From: Silene noctiflora
Taxonomy: Eukaryota > Streptophyta > Magnoliopsida > Caryophyllales > Caryophyllaceae
Direction of reading: 5' to 3'
Assembly (NCBI GenBank): GCA_009801015.1
Contig: VHZZ01012959.1
Location: forward strand, 21,287-42,413
DNA length: 21,127 nucleotides
Positions 1 through 10,263 of the stretch are shown piece by piece; positions within the stretch are counted from its first letter, which is position 1, and each line of letters starts with the position of its first letter. The notes beneath the pieces are model-generated. The model had not been told where the DNA came from, made no database searches, and saw only the letters and a list, made by a program, of their open reading frames with translations. The position numbers were made by a program, and so were the translations under genes.

Positions 1-1
1 A

Positions 2-364
2 ACCGTTTCCCTATCTTCGGCTGAAGCCGAGTACCGAGCTATGCGTGCCATTACAGGCGAAATTAANTGGCTTAAGGGCCTGTTGGGCGATTTAGACGTG
101 GAGCACCCTACTCCAGTGGAACTTTTTAGTGACAGTAAGTCGGCCTTGCACATTGCTCAGAATCCCGTATTTCATGAGCGCACTAAACATATTGAGATTG
201 ACTGTCATTTTGTTCGCGATGCGATTCGCGACGGTCTTATAGTTCCTTCTCATGTATCCACTACAGTTCAGTTGGCGGATGTTCTCACCAAAGCACTTGG
301 TGTTTCTCAGTTTATGTCGTTAACCCGCAAGNTNGGCATACTAAATCCGTACGCTCCAACTTGA
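2..364 (+). CDS. Ty1/copia retrotransposon polyprotein, C-terminal RNase H end (partial)
   Basis: The reading frame is open from the window edge to a TGA at 362-364. It reads as the RNase H tail of a copia polyprotein. The SSAEAEYRA motif holds an acidic active-site residue, FSDSKSA supplies the conserved Asp, [10 protein letters not shown] follows, and the frame ends with the typical [10 protein letters not shown] block. RNase H degrades the RNA strand of the RNA/DNA hybrid during reverse transcription. The N-terminal parts (gag, protease, integrase, reverse transcriptase) lie outside the window. The frame has no stops, but ambiguous bases at 67, 332 and 334 hide two codons, so I cannot tell whether the element is active. 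The polypurine tract begins at the stop codon, the usual copia arrangement. Confidence 0.9.
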   Translation, partial: TVSLSSAEAEYRAMRAITGEIXWLKGLLGDLDVEHPTPVELFSDSKSALHIAQNPVFHERTKHIEIDCHFVRDAIRDGLIVPSHVSTTVQLADVLTKALGVSQFMSLTRKXGILNPYAPT

Positions 365-548
365 GGGGGGGTAATAGAGAGTCGTATGAGTCGTATTATA
401 GCTTTGGCAGTATGACCCATATATTTGCATAAGCTCGTGGAGCTCGTGTTGGGCTTTAAGCCTCGAAACCCTATTAATCTTTGTAATATATATATCGATG
501 CAATGGGCAATGAAAAGGCAAGAAGTTGAAATCATATTGTGTTTAACA
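363..548 (+). mobile_element. Copia polypurine tract and probable 3' LTR
   Basis: A G-rich polypurine tract (363-371) directly follows the RNase H stop, as expected just upstream of a 3' LTR. The following ~177 bp contains an AT-rich TATA-like stretch near 483-494 and ends in TTTAACA at 548, a plausible LTR terminus. The 5' boundary is odd: the sequence after the G run starts TAATAGAG instead of TG. Either the terminus has mutated or my boundary is slightly off. No second LTR is visible, so the ends are inferred. Confidence 0.5.
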
Positions 549-1985
549 GTTTATAATAATAAATTTTAAAATTAAATTTCAATTTGAATTAAATATCATT
601 GTTTAATTGTTATTTTATTTAACATTCCTGTCTAAAAAACCGCGCATTTTGGCAGAATCTATACTAGTTTTTTTACATAATTACATAATCTTACGTAGAT
701 GCAACGACTTACCAAAAATAATTCAAAACACGGTTTAAAGTGAAATCGACCAAATGTCCAAATGCATCGACTTAACAACAATGATTGAAATTACAATTTT
801 AAGTGAAATCGACTATCTATGACCAACGGAATTTTTTTTTTTTTTTCTCTAGATCTTTCCTCGAAATATCTGATAAGCAACTTGTAATACTATTTCCAAA
901 AATACGATTACTACCAAGTCTACTTGGCCACCTGTGGTGGAGTAACGTTTTGGACAAATTAAATTGAATCAATCAAAGTTTTGATCAATTGATCTAACTC
1001 CAAAAATTTACTACGACGATGTATTTATCGACCCTTCGTATACTTCAATAGTTTCTGTATGATTTTTATACGAGAAATAAAAAAACGTTTTAGAAATATC
1101 GATATAATTTGTTTCTTCATGTTCCTTTTTTTTTTGCATGTTCTATACAAAACAAATGCATATTTACTATATTGATAATTGATAACACATGGATTTTATA
1201 TGCGAACCCGAGTACATGACACAACTTTAAATAGCTACAGGTTATATATCGTACGTGTTTAAAACTTTTAAAAGTAGAATGACGAGAATCTATCTTTCTA
1301 TACTTTTACATTAGATATTAAACAATTTTGGTTCATAATATTTTAAAACTAACTTTTGTGTAAAAAAAAACAGTGAATTGGGACAATTTTTTCGTAAATG
1401 ATTACGTAATACTCGTATTATTTTGAAATTTAAACTCAAATTTCACAACATTTTAGCAGAAAGATCTTCGTCAAATATACCAGATCTTAGCTTTTTTTTT
1501 TTTTTTTTCTTTTTTATGAACTCTTAATATCCAAGCAACATGTACTTAAGAAAGGTAACTCGCCCCTACTTTTTTTTTCCTTATGAATCATAGAATTGGT
1601 TTCTACCGTACTCATAATCATTTATCTTATGGAGTACTTATTTTTAGCAACTATTTTTTTTTTACGTCAGTCTTTTTGTTAAATAATAACTCGTTTATGA
1701 TAACAATGACCATTTTGAAAAAAAAATTGTCATTTTTTATCATAAAAGATGGTGACCATTTTCCAAAAAATCATCACTATTTACCAAAAAATGATCAAAT
1801 TTTTCTCGTATAAATAAAACGGTCGAACGATGCCGCGGATGCCGATGCCGATGCCGACCCATGACGTATGGATACATGACTCATAATACGATAAGTTTTG
1901 TACGAAGGTCAACTAAAACATTTCAATAAATCTTCCATAAACCTTGGAATAGTTCAACTCATTTCCCTCCTTACTATCCTCCCAC
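549..1985. other. AT-rich intergenic spacer, no gene seen
   Basis: This stretch contains many homopolymer A and T runs, with no coding frame of convincing composition on either strand. It holds a 63-bp tandem duplication (699-826) and a short GATGCC trinucleotide-like run around 1828-1857. The longest open frame (1583-1813) is lysine- and phenylalanine-rich low-complexity sequence and I do not regard it as a gene. Confidence 0.6.
699..826. repeat. Diverged tandem duplication, 63-bp period, two copies
   Basis: Copy 1 is 699-761 and copy 2 is 762-826. Both begin ATGCA/TCGACTTA-like and share AAGTGAAATCGAC, which ends exactly 51 nt into each copy, giving a consistent 63-bp period. Middle portions have diverged by substitution. 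Confidence 0.65.
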
Positions 1986-2356
1986 CTATATAACATAGGC
2001 CATTTCAATTTTTCCAATTATCTCCCCTCTCTTTCTCTCTCTTCTCCCCTATCTCTCTCTAGTCTCTAGTAATCCAACCCCTAAATTATGCTCCAAATCT
2101 TCCATTGACTATCTTATGTATGATACTCTCATCACACTTTCCTTTTTAATTGTTTTCTTCAATAAAATATTTCTTTTTTTAAAAAAAAAAAATTAAGTTT
2201 TTAATTTATAGAAAACCCCTTTTTTGGGGGATTAGTTCACTGAGTAATGTTTTTTATGAAGTATTGTGAAGTGGGTTTTAATCAATTTGTTGTCTTTGAT
2301 TTTGATAATTGTAAATTTTGTTAATGTATGGTATGATATGCAGTTTGGAGCAATAA
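1986..2356 (+). promoter_or_regulatory. Putative core promoter and 5' leader of the SAC phosphatase gene
   Basis: A TATA box (CTATATAA, 1986-1993) lies ~30-60 nt upstream of a pyrimidine-rich C/T patch (about 2010-2075), the usual plant Y-patch plus 5' UTR arrangement. The leader to the ATG at 2357 is ~330 nt. A possible leader intron could use an acceptor TATGCAG ending at 2343, with a GT donor near 2116. I infer this from signals only. Confidence 0.5.
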
Positions 2357-5300
2357 ATGAATGATGGAAGAGAAGGAGAAGTGAATGTTTTGAAAGAAAT
2401 GGGTTCAGAGATTCAAGCTGTTGATAGCCGTCACGGCGGCGAAAATCGGGTTTTAATGGAGGAAGTTGGAGGAGTAGGAGGAGGAGGAGAATTAGAGGCA
2501 GTTACACCTTATTATTTGGACAAGTTTACTCTTTTTGAGACACCTTCTGTAATTCTCTTCACCCTTTTGATCATCTTACTTATCTTGTTTTTTAAATGTA
2601 ATTCTCTTCACCCTTTTGTTTCATCAAAGTTTTAATCTTTATGATGGAAAGATAGAAATTGGATGTCTTAAATTAGGTTGTACCCAATAGTTTACATTTG
2701 CTTTATTTCTCATTCACAAAATAAAGCAAATGTAAAATATTCATTGGGAGTTGAGACAGAGGGAGTAGAGTAATTCATAGCTTTAAGAAGTTGAAGTGGT
2801 CTAAGATTACTTTGCAACTTTGATAAAATGATCAATGACGATCCCAATGTTTAGTTTTCATTCTTTGGAAATTTGTATGTTGATGAGTTTCGAACTTGGT
2901 TAGTGGGTTAGTAATTGATCAGTGAATTTACCGGCTAATCTTGCTGACATCTAATTTCAACTTTTATTTAGGGGACTTTGGTTAGTGGGTTAATAATTGA
3001 TTAATATTAAGGAAGTAGACTTTGTCTGAAAATTGAAACTATGCTGCTCGTTCAAGCTTAGTTGTTTGTATGCAGACTTGATGTTACTTTGTGCCGCTTT
3101 GGTTGCTAGTTTGTGCATCATGAACTCAACCTGGTTGAGGGTGGTGGATCATGGATGTAGTTTTGGGGCGACAATTTGTGGTAGGTTGTTTGGAGTTGGT
3201 GGTCATGTGCTGATCATTGTTTAACATCCTTGCAAGTTGATGGTATTGAAGGAATTGTGATAGTAAAATTCCTTCTAAAATAATTGAATCTGTACGCAAA
3301 TTTAGTAGCCAAAGTCAAACATCATCATGTTTCAGTTTTCCTGATTTGAGTTATCTGCCTCTTAGGAATATGTACGACGGTTTTTATTTGTGCTCTAAAG
3401 CTATTAGGAGGAAGCCAAGTCAATGTTATTCTATGATTGCATCTTGCTTGTAGCTATATGCTCTATTTTTCGATAATACATCATGTTGCTCGAAAGAGCT
3501 AACTCTTAGTGCTAGTAAATAAACACGTAATAGAATTAAAATGTATTCTTTGATTTATTCAAACTACTTGTTTCTGTTTTTTCTCCGTTGAAACATTAAT
3601 ATTGATCTGCTATGTTCCATGGAACAGCACTTTTATGTTATCGGTAGAGATAAAGAAAGATTACGTTGGAGAGTGCTGAAGATTGGTAGGTTAGAGCCTT
3701 CGGAGCTGGTTATCTTTGAGGATCCGACAATATATTCATATCCTCAATGCAAACTTCTGTTAGAAGACATACATGAAGTCAACAAACTGTCTGGTGGACG
3801 TAAATTTGTTACCAACTGCTATGGTATCGCGGGTATGTCGATGTTAGTTTTTGAGAATAGAGCTCTTTATGTTTGCTTTAACCGTTGATCAATTAATTCA
3901 GGTTTTCCTGTTTTTGATGTCCAGGATTTGTCAAGTTCTTGGGACCTTATTATATCCTCCTCATCACAGAGAGGAAGGTGATTGGGAAGATTTGTGGTCA
4001 TACAATTTATGCCATTTCGAAATATAAGATGATCCCGATTCCTCATTCTACTGGTTTGTCACACACGGACAACACTGAAAGAGAAAACAGGTGATGGTTG
4101 TTTAACTTCTATTTCTCTTGGGCTTGGTAGATACTCCCTCCATTCAACATTTATCTCCCCATTTCCTCAATATATGTGAGGTATATTATATTGAAATGGG
4201 GTGATAAAAGTTGAATGGAGGGAGTAGTTAGTTGTCATCAATTTGGTTCGCAGTTGTGCCTTAGTAACTTGACAATGTATCTGTGAAAAATGTTACTCCC
4301 TTCGTCTCATCATGCTCGTTACTTTAATTTTTGTGAAGGCAATTAACAAACGTAAATAACTCAATGGAACCGAGGAAATTATCCTCTATATTATTTATTG
4401 GATCATTATTGAAGTTTCAGCATGCTTGCTTAAATGAATGTGTAAGCCGTAAAGAAGATTACACTTAACCTTTGCTGAATCAATTGTTAGAGCTAATTTT
4501 ATACAGATATAGTAACTGTTTCTTTGTCACTTCTTGCAAAATGGTGTTGTAACTTGGAAGTGGAGTTTCTATTCATTAATGGTACCTGTATTGGCTATAT
4601 TACTCTCCGTTTGATGTTGCAGGATTTCGGTTCTCATCCCGGTCTAGTTTTAACTTCATGAGTCTGTTTTCTTCAACTGCATTCACCCTTCTTATTTGTA
4701 ATTATATTTGTATTTACGTGTTTGATAGGTATAAGAAGCTTATGTGGCTGGTGGATATTAGGAAGGATTTCTTCTTCAGTTACACCTACCCCATCATGCA
4801 AAACTTACAGACGAATTTGAGCCAAAATGATATAAGGCAATCCACTGATAGAAAAATGTTCGTCTGGAATGAGTACTTAACTCGTCAGATCCGTAACCAC
4901 TTGAAGAACACTCTTTGGACAGTTGCGCTGGTGCATGGATTTTTTAAACAGGTACTAGCCAATTAATAAGGCGTGAATTCTAGAATCCTAAATGTGGAAA
5001 TGAAAAACTGGGAAGGAAATTGTATGTTTGAGTTCTCTTGATCACATGCTTTGTTTCTTCTGAAAAAAATCAAAATATATTTTTGCACACATGTTTGCCA
5101 TCAAGGCAAGATTTGCTTAAATTCTATATGAAAGCATATCATCCAATTCTGTAGAATTTAAACAAGTGCCATGATAAAAGACGCTAAAACTTATTTGCAA
5201 ATCATTGGGCTCGAGGGTATCTAATAACCGAGCGTTGAGGCACTAAAGTAGTATTTTTGTTGTTGACTTGATTTATCAGAGTTGGTTGTTAGCCTTGATC

Positions 5301-6538
5301 TTGATGCGCATTATAGGCAAGCTATATTGTCTCAAAAAAGAACTTAATATTCACTTTGTACTTCATCTTAGGGAGATTTTCTGGTTGTGGTTTGTTATTA
5401 GTTGCTTGGTTTTGAGACCTTTACAATTCCTACTCTCAACATAAAGATACCTTCCTCTATACTCGTGACGATGAGTTTGTCATTAGATTTTAGAGACTCC
5501 TTCACTCATAAGCTTTTTAATGTACGGAGTATAATTTTGTTACTGATCAGTACCTGGACTTTCTTCTCATTGTTGAAATGTAGGTGTGTTTTCCCAACTT
5601 ATTTGGCAAGGCTGCTTACTGTTGTAGTTTGTTTCACGTACAGGTCGAGCTATCGGCTAGAGGGAAGAATTTCCTTTTATCACTCATCGCAAGGAGGTCA
5701 TGTCAATTTGCTGGTACCAGGTTGGTCCATATATTAGCTTTGATGAAATATAAATTCATTGATATGTTGTTGAAACTTTGTAACTATAGCTTTGGTTTCT
5801 CTCAAAACCTTCAAACTTGTGGAGTGCTACCTCCAACTTCTATTATTCGGAAACTGAACGCCTTTTATGCTATGATTAGCGTCACTATTATGTTCATTGT
5901 GGCTTATTGCTTCCCACTTTCGATGATTTATCTTCTTTAATATGTACAGGTATCATAAAAGGGGTGTTAATGATGAAGGTCAAGCTGCAAATGATGTTGA
6001 GATTGAGCAGATTGTTAGTCAAGAGGGTCACAGTGACAGCCCTTATAAAATTACTTCGGTTGTCCAGAACCGGGGTTCAATACCAGTTATCTGGTCTCAG
6101 AAACCTTCTTTGTGGAATGCCAAGCCAGAAATTTTATGTGAGTTCGGGAACTCGCTCAACCTTATCAGACTTCAACCTTTTTTGTTTCATTTTTGCTAAA
6201 CCATTTTATTGCATGTGCAGTTTCAGAGAGGAATATGGGCTATGCGGCCACACAACTTTTTTTCCGGAGACTACGCCTCAGATATGGAAACCCCATAATT
6301 CTCTTGAATTTGCTTAAGGTGATATTTGTATAAGGATCATATTAACTTTCTACATCTTTACATGGTTAATATATCTAAGCCCTTCATTGCTCTCTAAATT
6401 CAGTCTAGTGGAAAGAATCGTCGAGAATATATTCTCGGTCATGAATTTCGTAAAGCTGTTGATTATGTTAATATGAACTTGAATGAAGAAAATCAGTTGG
6501 AGTTGCTGAGTATGGACCTTGATGCGGCATTTAAGATG

Positions 6539-6613
<75 letters not shown>

Positions 6614-9190
6614 ATAATGTTTTCAACTCTTCATGAAGCACACTATAAATAAATTTGAGTAATTATGAGAAGGAGCAATTTTATTATTTGCAGTAAAGAT
6701 GCTGATGTGTTGAAAATACTAAAAGTTGATGCCTTGAGTGCACTGAGGCAGATCGGATTGTTTTCCTGCCAAATCCCGGAACCTATAAATTTCAAGACCT
6801 CCCGTGACGTGTCCCACCTTTGGTAAGTACATAAATTCGTAAGTTTTTGTTTACTGTTTTGGCTTATTTCCAATTTGTCATATCGTTTTTGGATAACACA
6901 TGACACAGGATTAATAGCGATAGTGCCTTCTCAAAGAACTCAAACTGCAATGATAGCTACAGTGTTAATGCAACTCAGAAAGGAATCCTGAGGACCAACT
7001 GCCTGGATTCTTTGGACCGAACAAATGCCGCCCAGTACGTGTACAGCCTGGTTGCTCTTGGTCATCAGTTACACGCTCTAGGGTTAACTGATACACCAGA
7101 ACTGGACTTCAAGAACAATTTAGCATATGAACTTATGAGTCTTTTTGAGGCTCTTGGTAATGCCATTGCACAACAATATGGTGGTTCTGCGGCACATAGT
7201 AAGGTAATATTCAGTTCAAACTCATTGATTCGGCTGAATGATTTTGCTGTTTTTACAGATTTGGCACCAGAAGTTTATTAATGTAAATAGGTGAGTGTAG
7301 ATTACAACGGCATCTATATCTAAGCATCAGCATCAGCTCGATGATGCGAAAGTCTAGAGAAAAAGGTTGCACTCCCCCCACTCCAGTGGAGAAACTTCAT
7401 TGGCCTTATACAGTTGAGAGAAAAAAAATCAAATGAAGTTCATTCAGTGAAATGGAGTATTATGCATCTCCACGAGCATTGTATGAACTAAAGATATAAG
7501 ACCTCAACAATTTTCTCCGAATCTTATTCTATAACTGTCTAGTTTCTGTCATTAAACTTGGATTCCTCTACCAGTTTCCTTATGTCCAATCGTTTCTGAA
7601 CTTGCAGTTTGAGTATTTAAACTTACTTACAACCTATACGTTCACCATATGAGCAGGTATTCGCCAAGAGTAGAGGTCAATGCAAAGCATCAACCGTTTT
7701 CCAGGAGTTATTCAAAAGCTTGCAGAGGCATATAAGCAATACTTTCTTGGATAATGACAAGCAGGAAGCTACTGATTTGTAAGTTTGACGTTGACAGATG
7801 CTTATAGTTCATTAACTTCTCCATTTTATCAACTAAAAATGAATTTCCAGATATGCTTTCTAAACATGTAAATGAAAGGCCAGGGAAACAAAAAAATAAC
7901 TGATGCACATTGCCGAATATGTAGATTCCTCGGACATTGTCAACCGGATGGTGGACAACCAGCTCCACAGGAAAGTAATGTGGTTCGGAAGTGTACCAGC
8001 CAAAGACGTGAATCTATGTACACTGAAAGGGTTTCCAGGTAAGCCAACAAATATATGTACTGCAGTACCATGTGAATGTAAGATGGTTTTATAAGCATTA
8101 GTGGTTCCATGTTCAACCATACGGGGTTTCACAGCCACCAGAAAACTTCGTTTTTTGTGTGTGTTTTGCCCATTTCTCATGCTGAATAAATTTGAAGTCC
8201 GTGATCTATATGATCATACTTTTTTTTTCACTAGGCCACCAAAAACAAAATTTTCATGGTCTCCACTGCTTGTAGGTCATCCGTAACACCTTGTTGGTCT
8301 ACTGCAGTGGCGCTATTTTATTTCATATTTCAGTTCTGCTACTTTGTTCTATGTTGAGAATGCCTTGATGATAATGGTTCAACAATTTTGTCTTATATCT
8401 AGTCATTTATTTACTTTGTTATGTGGGTCACTACATCTTAGGTCAAAATTGAAGAGATCACAATCAGACAGTGAAGTTCACTACGAGGACTCATCCGTTT
8501 TGGGCGAACAATCAGAAATTGCAAGCACTGATAGTGATATGTCGGATTACAGGTCAAAAATCATTCACTGTTATGTTCAATTTCATTTATATTTCTGATT
8601 TACATTATATTGTCCTGGTAATGACTTTCTGAATTTAATTTGAAAGAAGGAACATGAAACCAAGTCTGATGGGCATTTTATGCCTTTTTGCTGTTGTAGG
8701 GATACTGCATCTGTTTCTTCTGTGGGATTACCGACATATATCGATAAATGTTGGCAGGGAAGTCTCTGCAATAATGCTAAAGAAGGTGATACGCTGGCCT
8801 GGAATGGATCCTCCAAAGATTACGAGGAGGATCCGCCTGATGATAGGTAGGCTAATGCTCCTTCCTTCCCATTATATTGGTCAAAAGGTTTACTGATGTC
8901 AACTCTGATAGTTTGATCATTCATTTCTCTAGATTTATATTTAAGACTTGAGAGTTAATATGAATATTGTTATCAAAACCAACGTATTGACATTGTTTGA
9001 CAATCAAAACCATAAAATGACAATATAAATCGAGTGGCTGAGTACAACATAATTAAAGGGTGCAGATTTGGAACATGAGTTTGACTGCATTTTATCTTCC
9101 AGCAGATGGCTCATGCTAAACTCTCCGGATAGCGCATCAAGTGGTGGCTACTCCCTTTCAAGGAATTCTTCAGTTCGACTACTCAGGTAG
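2357..9190 (+). CDS. SAC-domain phosphoinositide phosphatase, SAC2-SAC5-like, 15 exons
   Basis: Proteins of this family remove phosphates from phosphoinositides; plant SAC1-SAC5 are linked to PtdIns(3,5)P2 turnover on endomembranes and tonoplast. Exons, all joined in frame by GT-AG introns: 2357-2548, 3628-3832, 3925-4090, 4729-4951, 5644-5720, 5950-6137, 6221-6318, 6404-6537, 6694-6822, 6909-7203, 7657-7778, 7925-8038, 8442-8552, 8700-8846, 9103-9190. They total 2,289 nt, or 762 aa, close to the family's usual ~785-830. Recognisable blocks in order are [80 protein letters not shown], and the catalytic [12 protein letters not shown] (Cys502, Arg508; 7000-7020) in exon 10. The FLGHCQP block follows in exon 12. 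The C-terminal exons are Ser/Asp-rich and no membrane segment is present, as in SAC2-5. The first residues are acidic and Gly-rich. The start at 2357 is the first ATG after the C/T-rich leader. Confidence 0.9.
2549..2618 (+). repeat. 21-bp direct repeat that duplicates the intron 1 splice donor
   Basis: A perfect 21-bp sequence starting GTAATTCTCTTCACCC occurs at 2549-2569 and 2598-2618, a 49-bp period. The first copy is the splice donor of SAC exon 1, so an identical donor context lies 49 nt downstream. Use of the second donor would add 49 nt and shift the frame. Confidence 0.8.
2681..2767. mobile_element. Decayed Stowaway-like MITE in SAC intron 1
   Basis: An imperfect hairpin pairs 2683-2708 (CCCAATAGTTTACATTTGCT...) with 2718-2747 (...AGCAAATGTAAAAT...TTGGG). 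The right end reads GAGACAGAGGGAGTA, typical of Stowaway termini followed by a TA target. The matching left terminus is missing or decayed. Non-autonomous, with no coding capacity. Confidence 0.6.
2896..3004. repeat. 27-bp imperfect direct repeat in SAC intron 1
   Basis: TTGGTTAGTGGGTTAGTAAT at 2896 recurs with few changes at 2978, 82 bp apart. It is a local duplication within the longest intron of the gene, and I see no function for it. Confidence 0.6.
4132..4226. mobile_element. Stowaway-like MITE with TA target duplication in SAC intron 3
   Basis: The 91-bp element 4134-4224 starts CTCCCTCCATTCAAC and ends GTTGAATGGAGGGAG. The terminal 32 nt pair with the reverse complement of the other end at 30 positions. 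TA dinucleotides flank both ends (4132-4133, 4225-4226), matching Stowaway/Tc1-mariner targeting. It sits in the intron between exons 3 and 4, away from both splice sites. Confidence 0.88.
4293..4378. mobile_element. Possible strongly diverged MITE in SAC intron 3
   Basis: ACTCCCTTCGTCTCATCATG at about 4292 looks like a Stowaway left end. The right side (about 4350-4378) gives only a weak reverse-complement match. It may be a degraded relative of the neighbouring 4134-4224 element. Confidence 0.3.
6542..6610. repeat. (TC)n microsatellite just inside SAC intron 8
   Basis: About 34 uninterrupted TC units begin four bases after the GT of the exon 8 splice donor (donor at 6538). It is a perfect polypyrimidine mirror repeat and is expected to vary in length between individuals. 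Confidence 0.95.
9101..9105 (+). promoter_or_regulatory. NAGNAG tandem acceptor at the last SAC exon
   Basis: The final intron ends CCAGCAG, so splicing can occur after 9102 or after 9105. Both keep the frame and the stop at 9188-9190; they differ by one residue near the C terminus (761 or 762 aa). Confidence 0.5.
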
Positions 9191-9497
9191 CCGAAGGGCC
9201 CAAGCGAGCAGAACAGGCGCGTATTTCAGACCCTTGGAAAGTTAAGCCGAGATGACCTGGTTGATTATTCGACTTGATTTAATATGTGGACAGATTGGTG
9301 GTCAATGGACAGTCGTTTTTGTGAAGAGTCTGTACATACTATGAATGAACTTAACTATAGTGATTTGTATATATTGGTTTCCTTAGTGGCCTCAAGTTGT
9401 GTAGATTGTCAAAAAAAAAAAAAAAAAAAAGGTTGTGTAGACTGTCAAAAAAAAAAAAGGTTGTGCAGATTGATTGTAATTTGTAAGGTAACCCAAT
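9191..9497 (+). other. 3' UTR/flank of the SAC gene
   Basis: This is the non-coding sequence after the SAC stop. It contains three tandem units of GTTGTGTAGATTGTC each followed by a poly-A run (9395-9472). I do not see one clear polyadenylation signal. Confidence 0.5.
9395..9472. repeat. Short tandem repeat with A-tracts downstream of SAC
   Basis: Units at 9395-9410 (then 20 A), 9431-9446 (then 12 A) and 9459-9472 share GTTGTGTAGATTGTC. It is likely a replication-slippage expansion of a unit ending in an A run. Confidence 0.85.
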
Positions 9498-9591
9498 TAC
9501 TCCCTTTATTTTATCGAGTTAACTCCGTTAATCCACTTTTTGTAAGGAGAAAAGTGAGGTTACGCAATTACTCAATAAAATGAATGGAGTA
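9498..9591. mobile_element. Stowaway-like MITE downstream of the SAC gene
   Basis: Element 9500-9589 starts CTCCCTTTATTTTATCGAGT and its right end, reverse complemented, reads CTCCATTCATTTTATTGAGT. The pairing continues with mismatches to about 40 nt. TA duplications lie at 9498-9499 and 9590-9591. It may fall in the 3' UTR of the SAC transcript. Confidence 0.8.
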
Positions 9592-9767
9592 TAAAGGATT
9601 GGTCTTGTAAGTACTTAGTTCCTCCATACTTAGTTAGGTTTAGAGGAAGCTTTGGACATCTCTAACTTTTTGTGTATATAAAAAATGGTCGTGTATATTA
9701 AATTTTAGTACTTTGTTTTTAGAATTTCTTTTTGTCGAAAACTAATTAATATTTACCTAATTTTTAT

Positions 9768-10167
9768 AACTACCTAAAATTGTTAATTTTGCGAGAAACT
9801 ATCTAATATTTTTTAAACTTTTGTCCAACAATACCGAAAAAGTAATGAGCAAATTTGACAATTTTTTTCTCAAATTAAATAAATTTCAACAAATAAATCA
9901 AAATGTCAATCGAATTAGCCATAATTATGCCCAAATTAGCCACAATCTCAGCAAACTAGTCAAAATTGTAGTACAAAAATAGAAGTAAATGAGTTAATAG
10001 CTAATTAAGGTGGCTAAAACTAGTAAATAGTGTATGTATAATGTCAAAAGTATTGTTTTCGAGTTACAATTTTGGTCTAATTTGATCGGAAATTTCAATT
10101 TGACAGTGTACGACAAGAGTTAAAAAATATTAGGTAGTTTCTTGTAAAGTAAACATTTTAGGTAATA
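9768..10167. mobile_element. Non-coding element with ~57-bp terminal inverted repeats
   Basis: Left arm 9768-9825 and right arm 10112-10167 are imperfect inverted copies sharing ACCTAAAAT, GAAACTA(T/C)CTAATATTTTTT and CTTTTGTC-like blocks. The ~285-bp centre is AT-rich and non-coding. Long arms suggest a Mutator-like MITE, but I could not define a target duplication or the outermost ends. It ends ~100 bp upstream of the PPR TATA box. Confidence 0.6.
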
Positions 10168-10263
10168 CTCCGTATTTGTGAAAATGAGGTAATCGCTTTG
10201 TCCCGTGAATAGTTTGCGTACACTTACAAACAATGTAAATTATTGGCGGGTGAGGGAGCGGTA

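Noticed and set aside
1583..1813. 76-codon frame in the AT-rich spacer
   Set aside because: It is low complexity and rich in F, N and K from A/T runs, with no promoter or domain signal.
3033..3224. 63-codon frame in SAC intron 1
   Set aside because: It is intronic, has no homology I recognise, and lacks its own expression signals.
5907..6317. 136-codon open frame
   Set aside because: It overlaps SAC exons 6 and 7 in a different frame and reads through an intron. The proper frame gives family motifs such as [15 protein letters not shown].
7853..7924. Alternative acceptor for SAC exon 12 after TTTCCAG at 7852
   Set aside because: It leads to a TAA within a few codons. The acceptor ending 7924 restores DLFLGHCQP, a family block.
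7860..8180. Minus-strand frame opposite SAC exon 12
   Set aside because: It is a shadow of coding and intron sequence with no recognisable protein features.
8654..8896. Hydrophobic frame that looks like a membrane protein segment
   Set aside because: It reads intron 13 and exon 14 of the SAC gene in the wrong frame; the correct frame ([15 protein letters not shown]...) splices cleanly.
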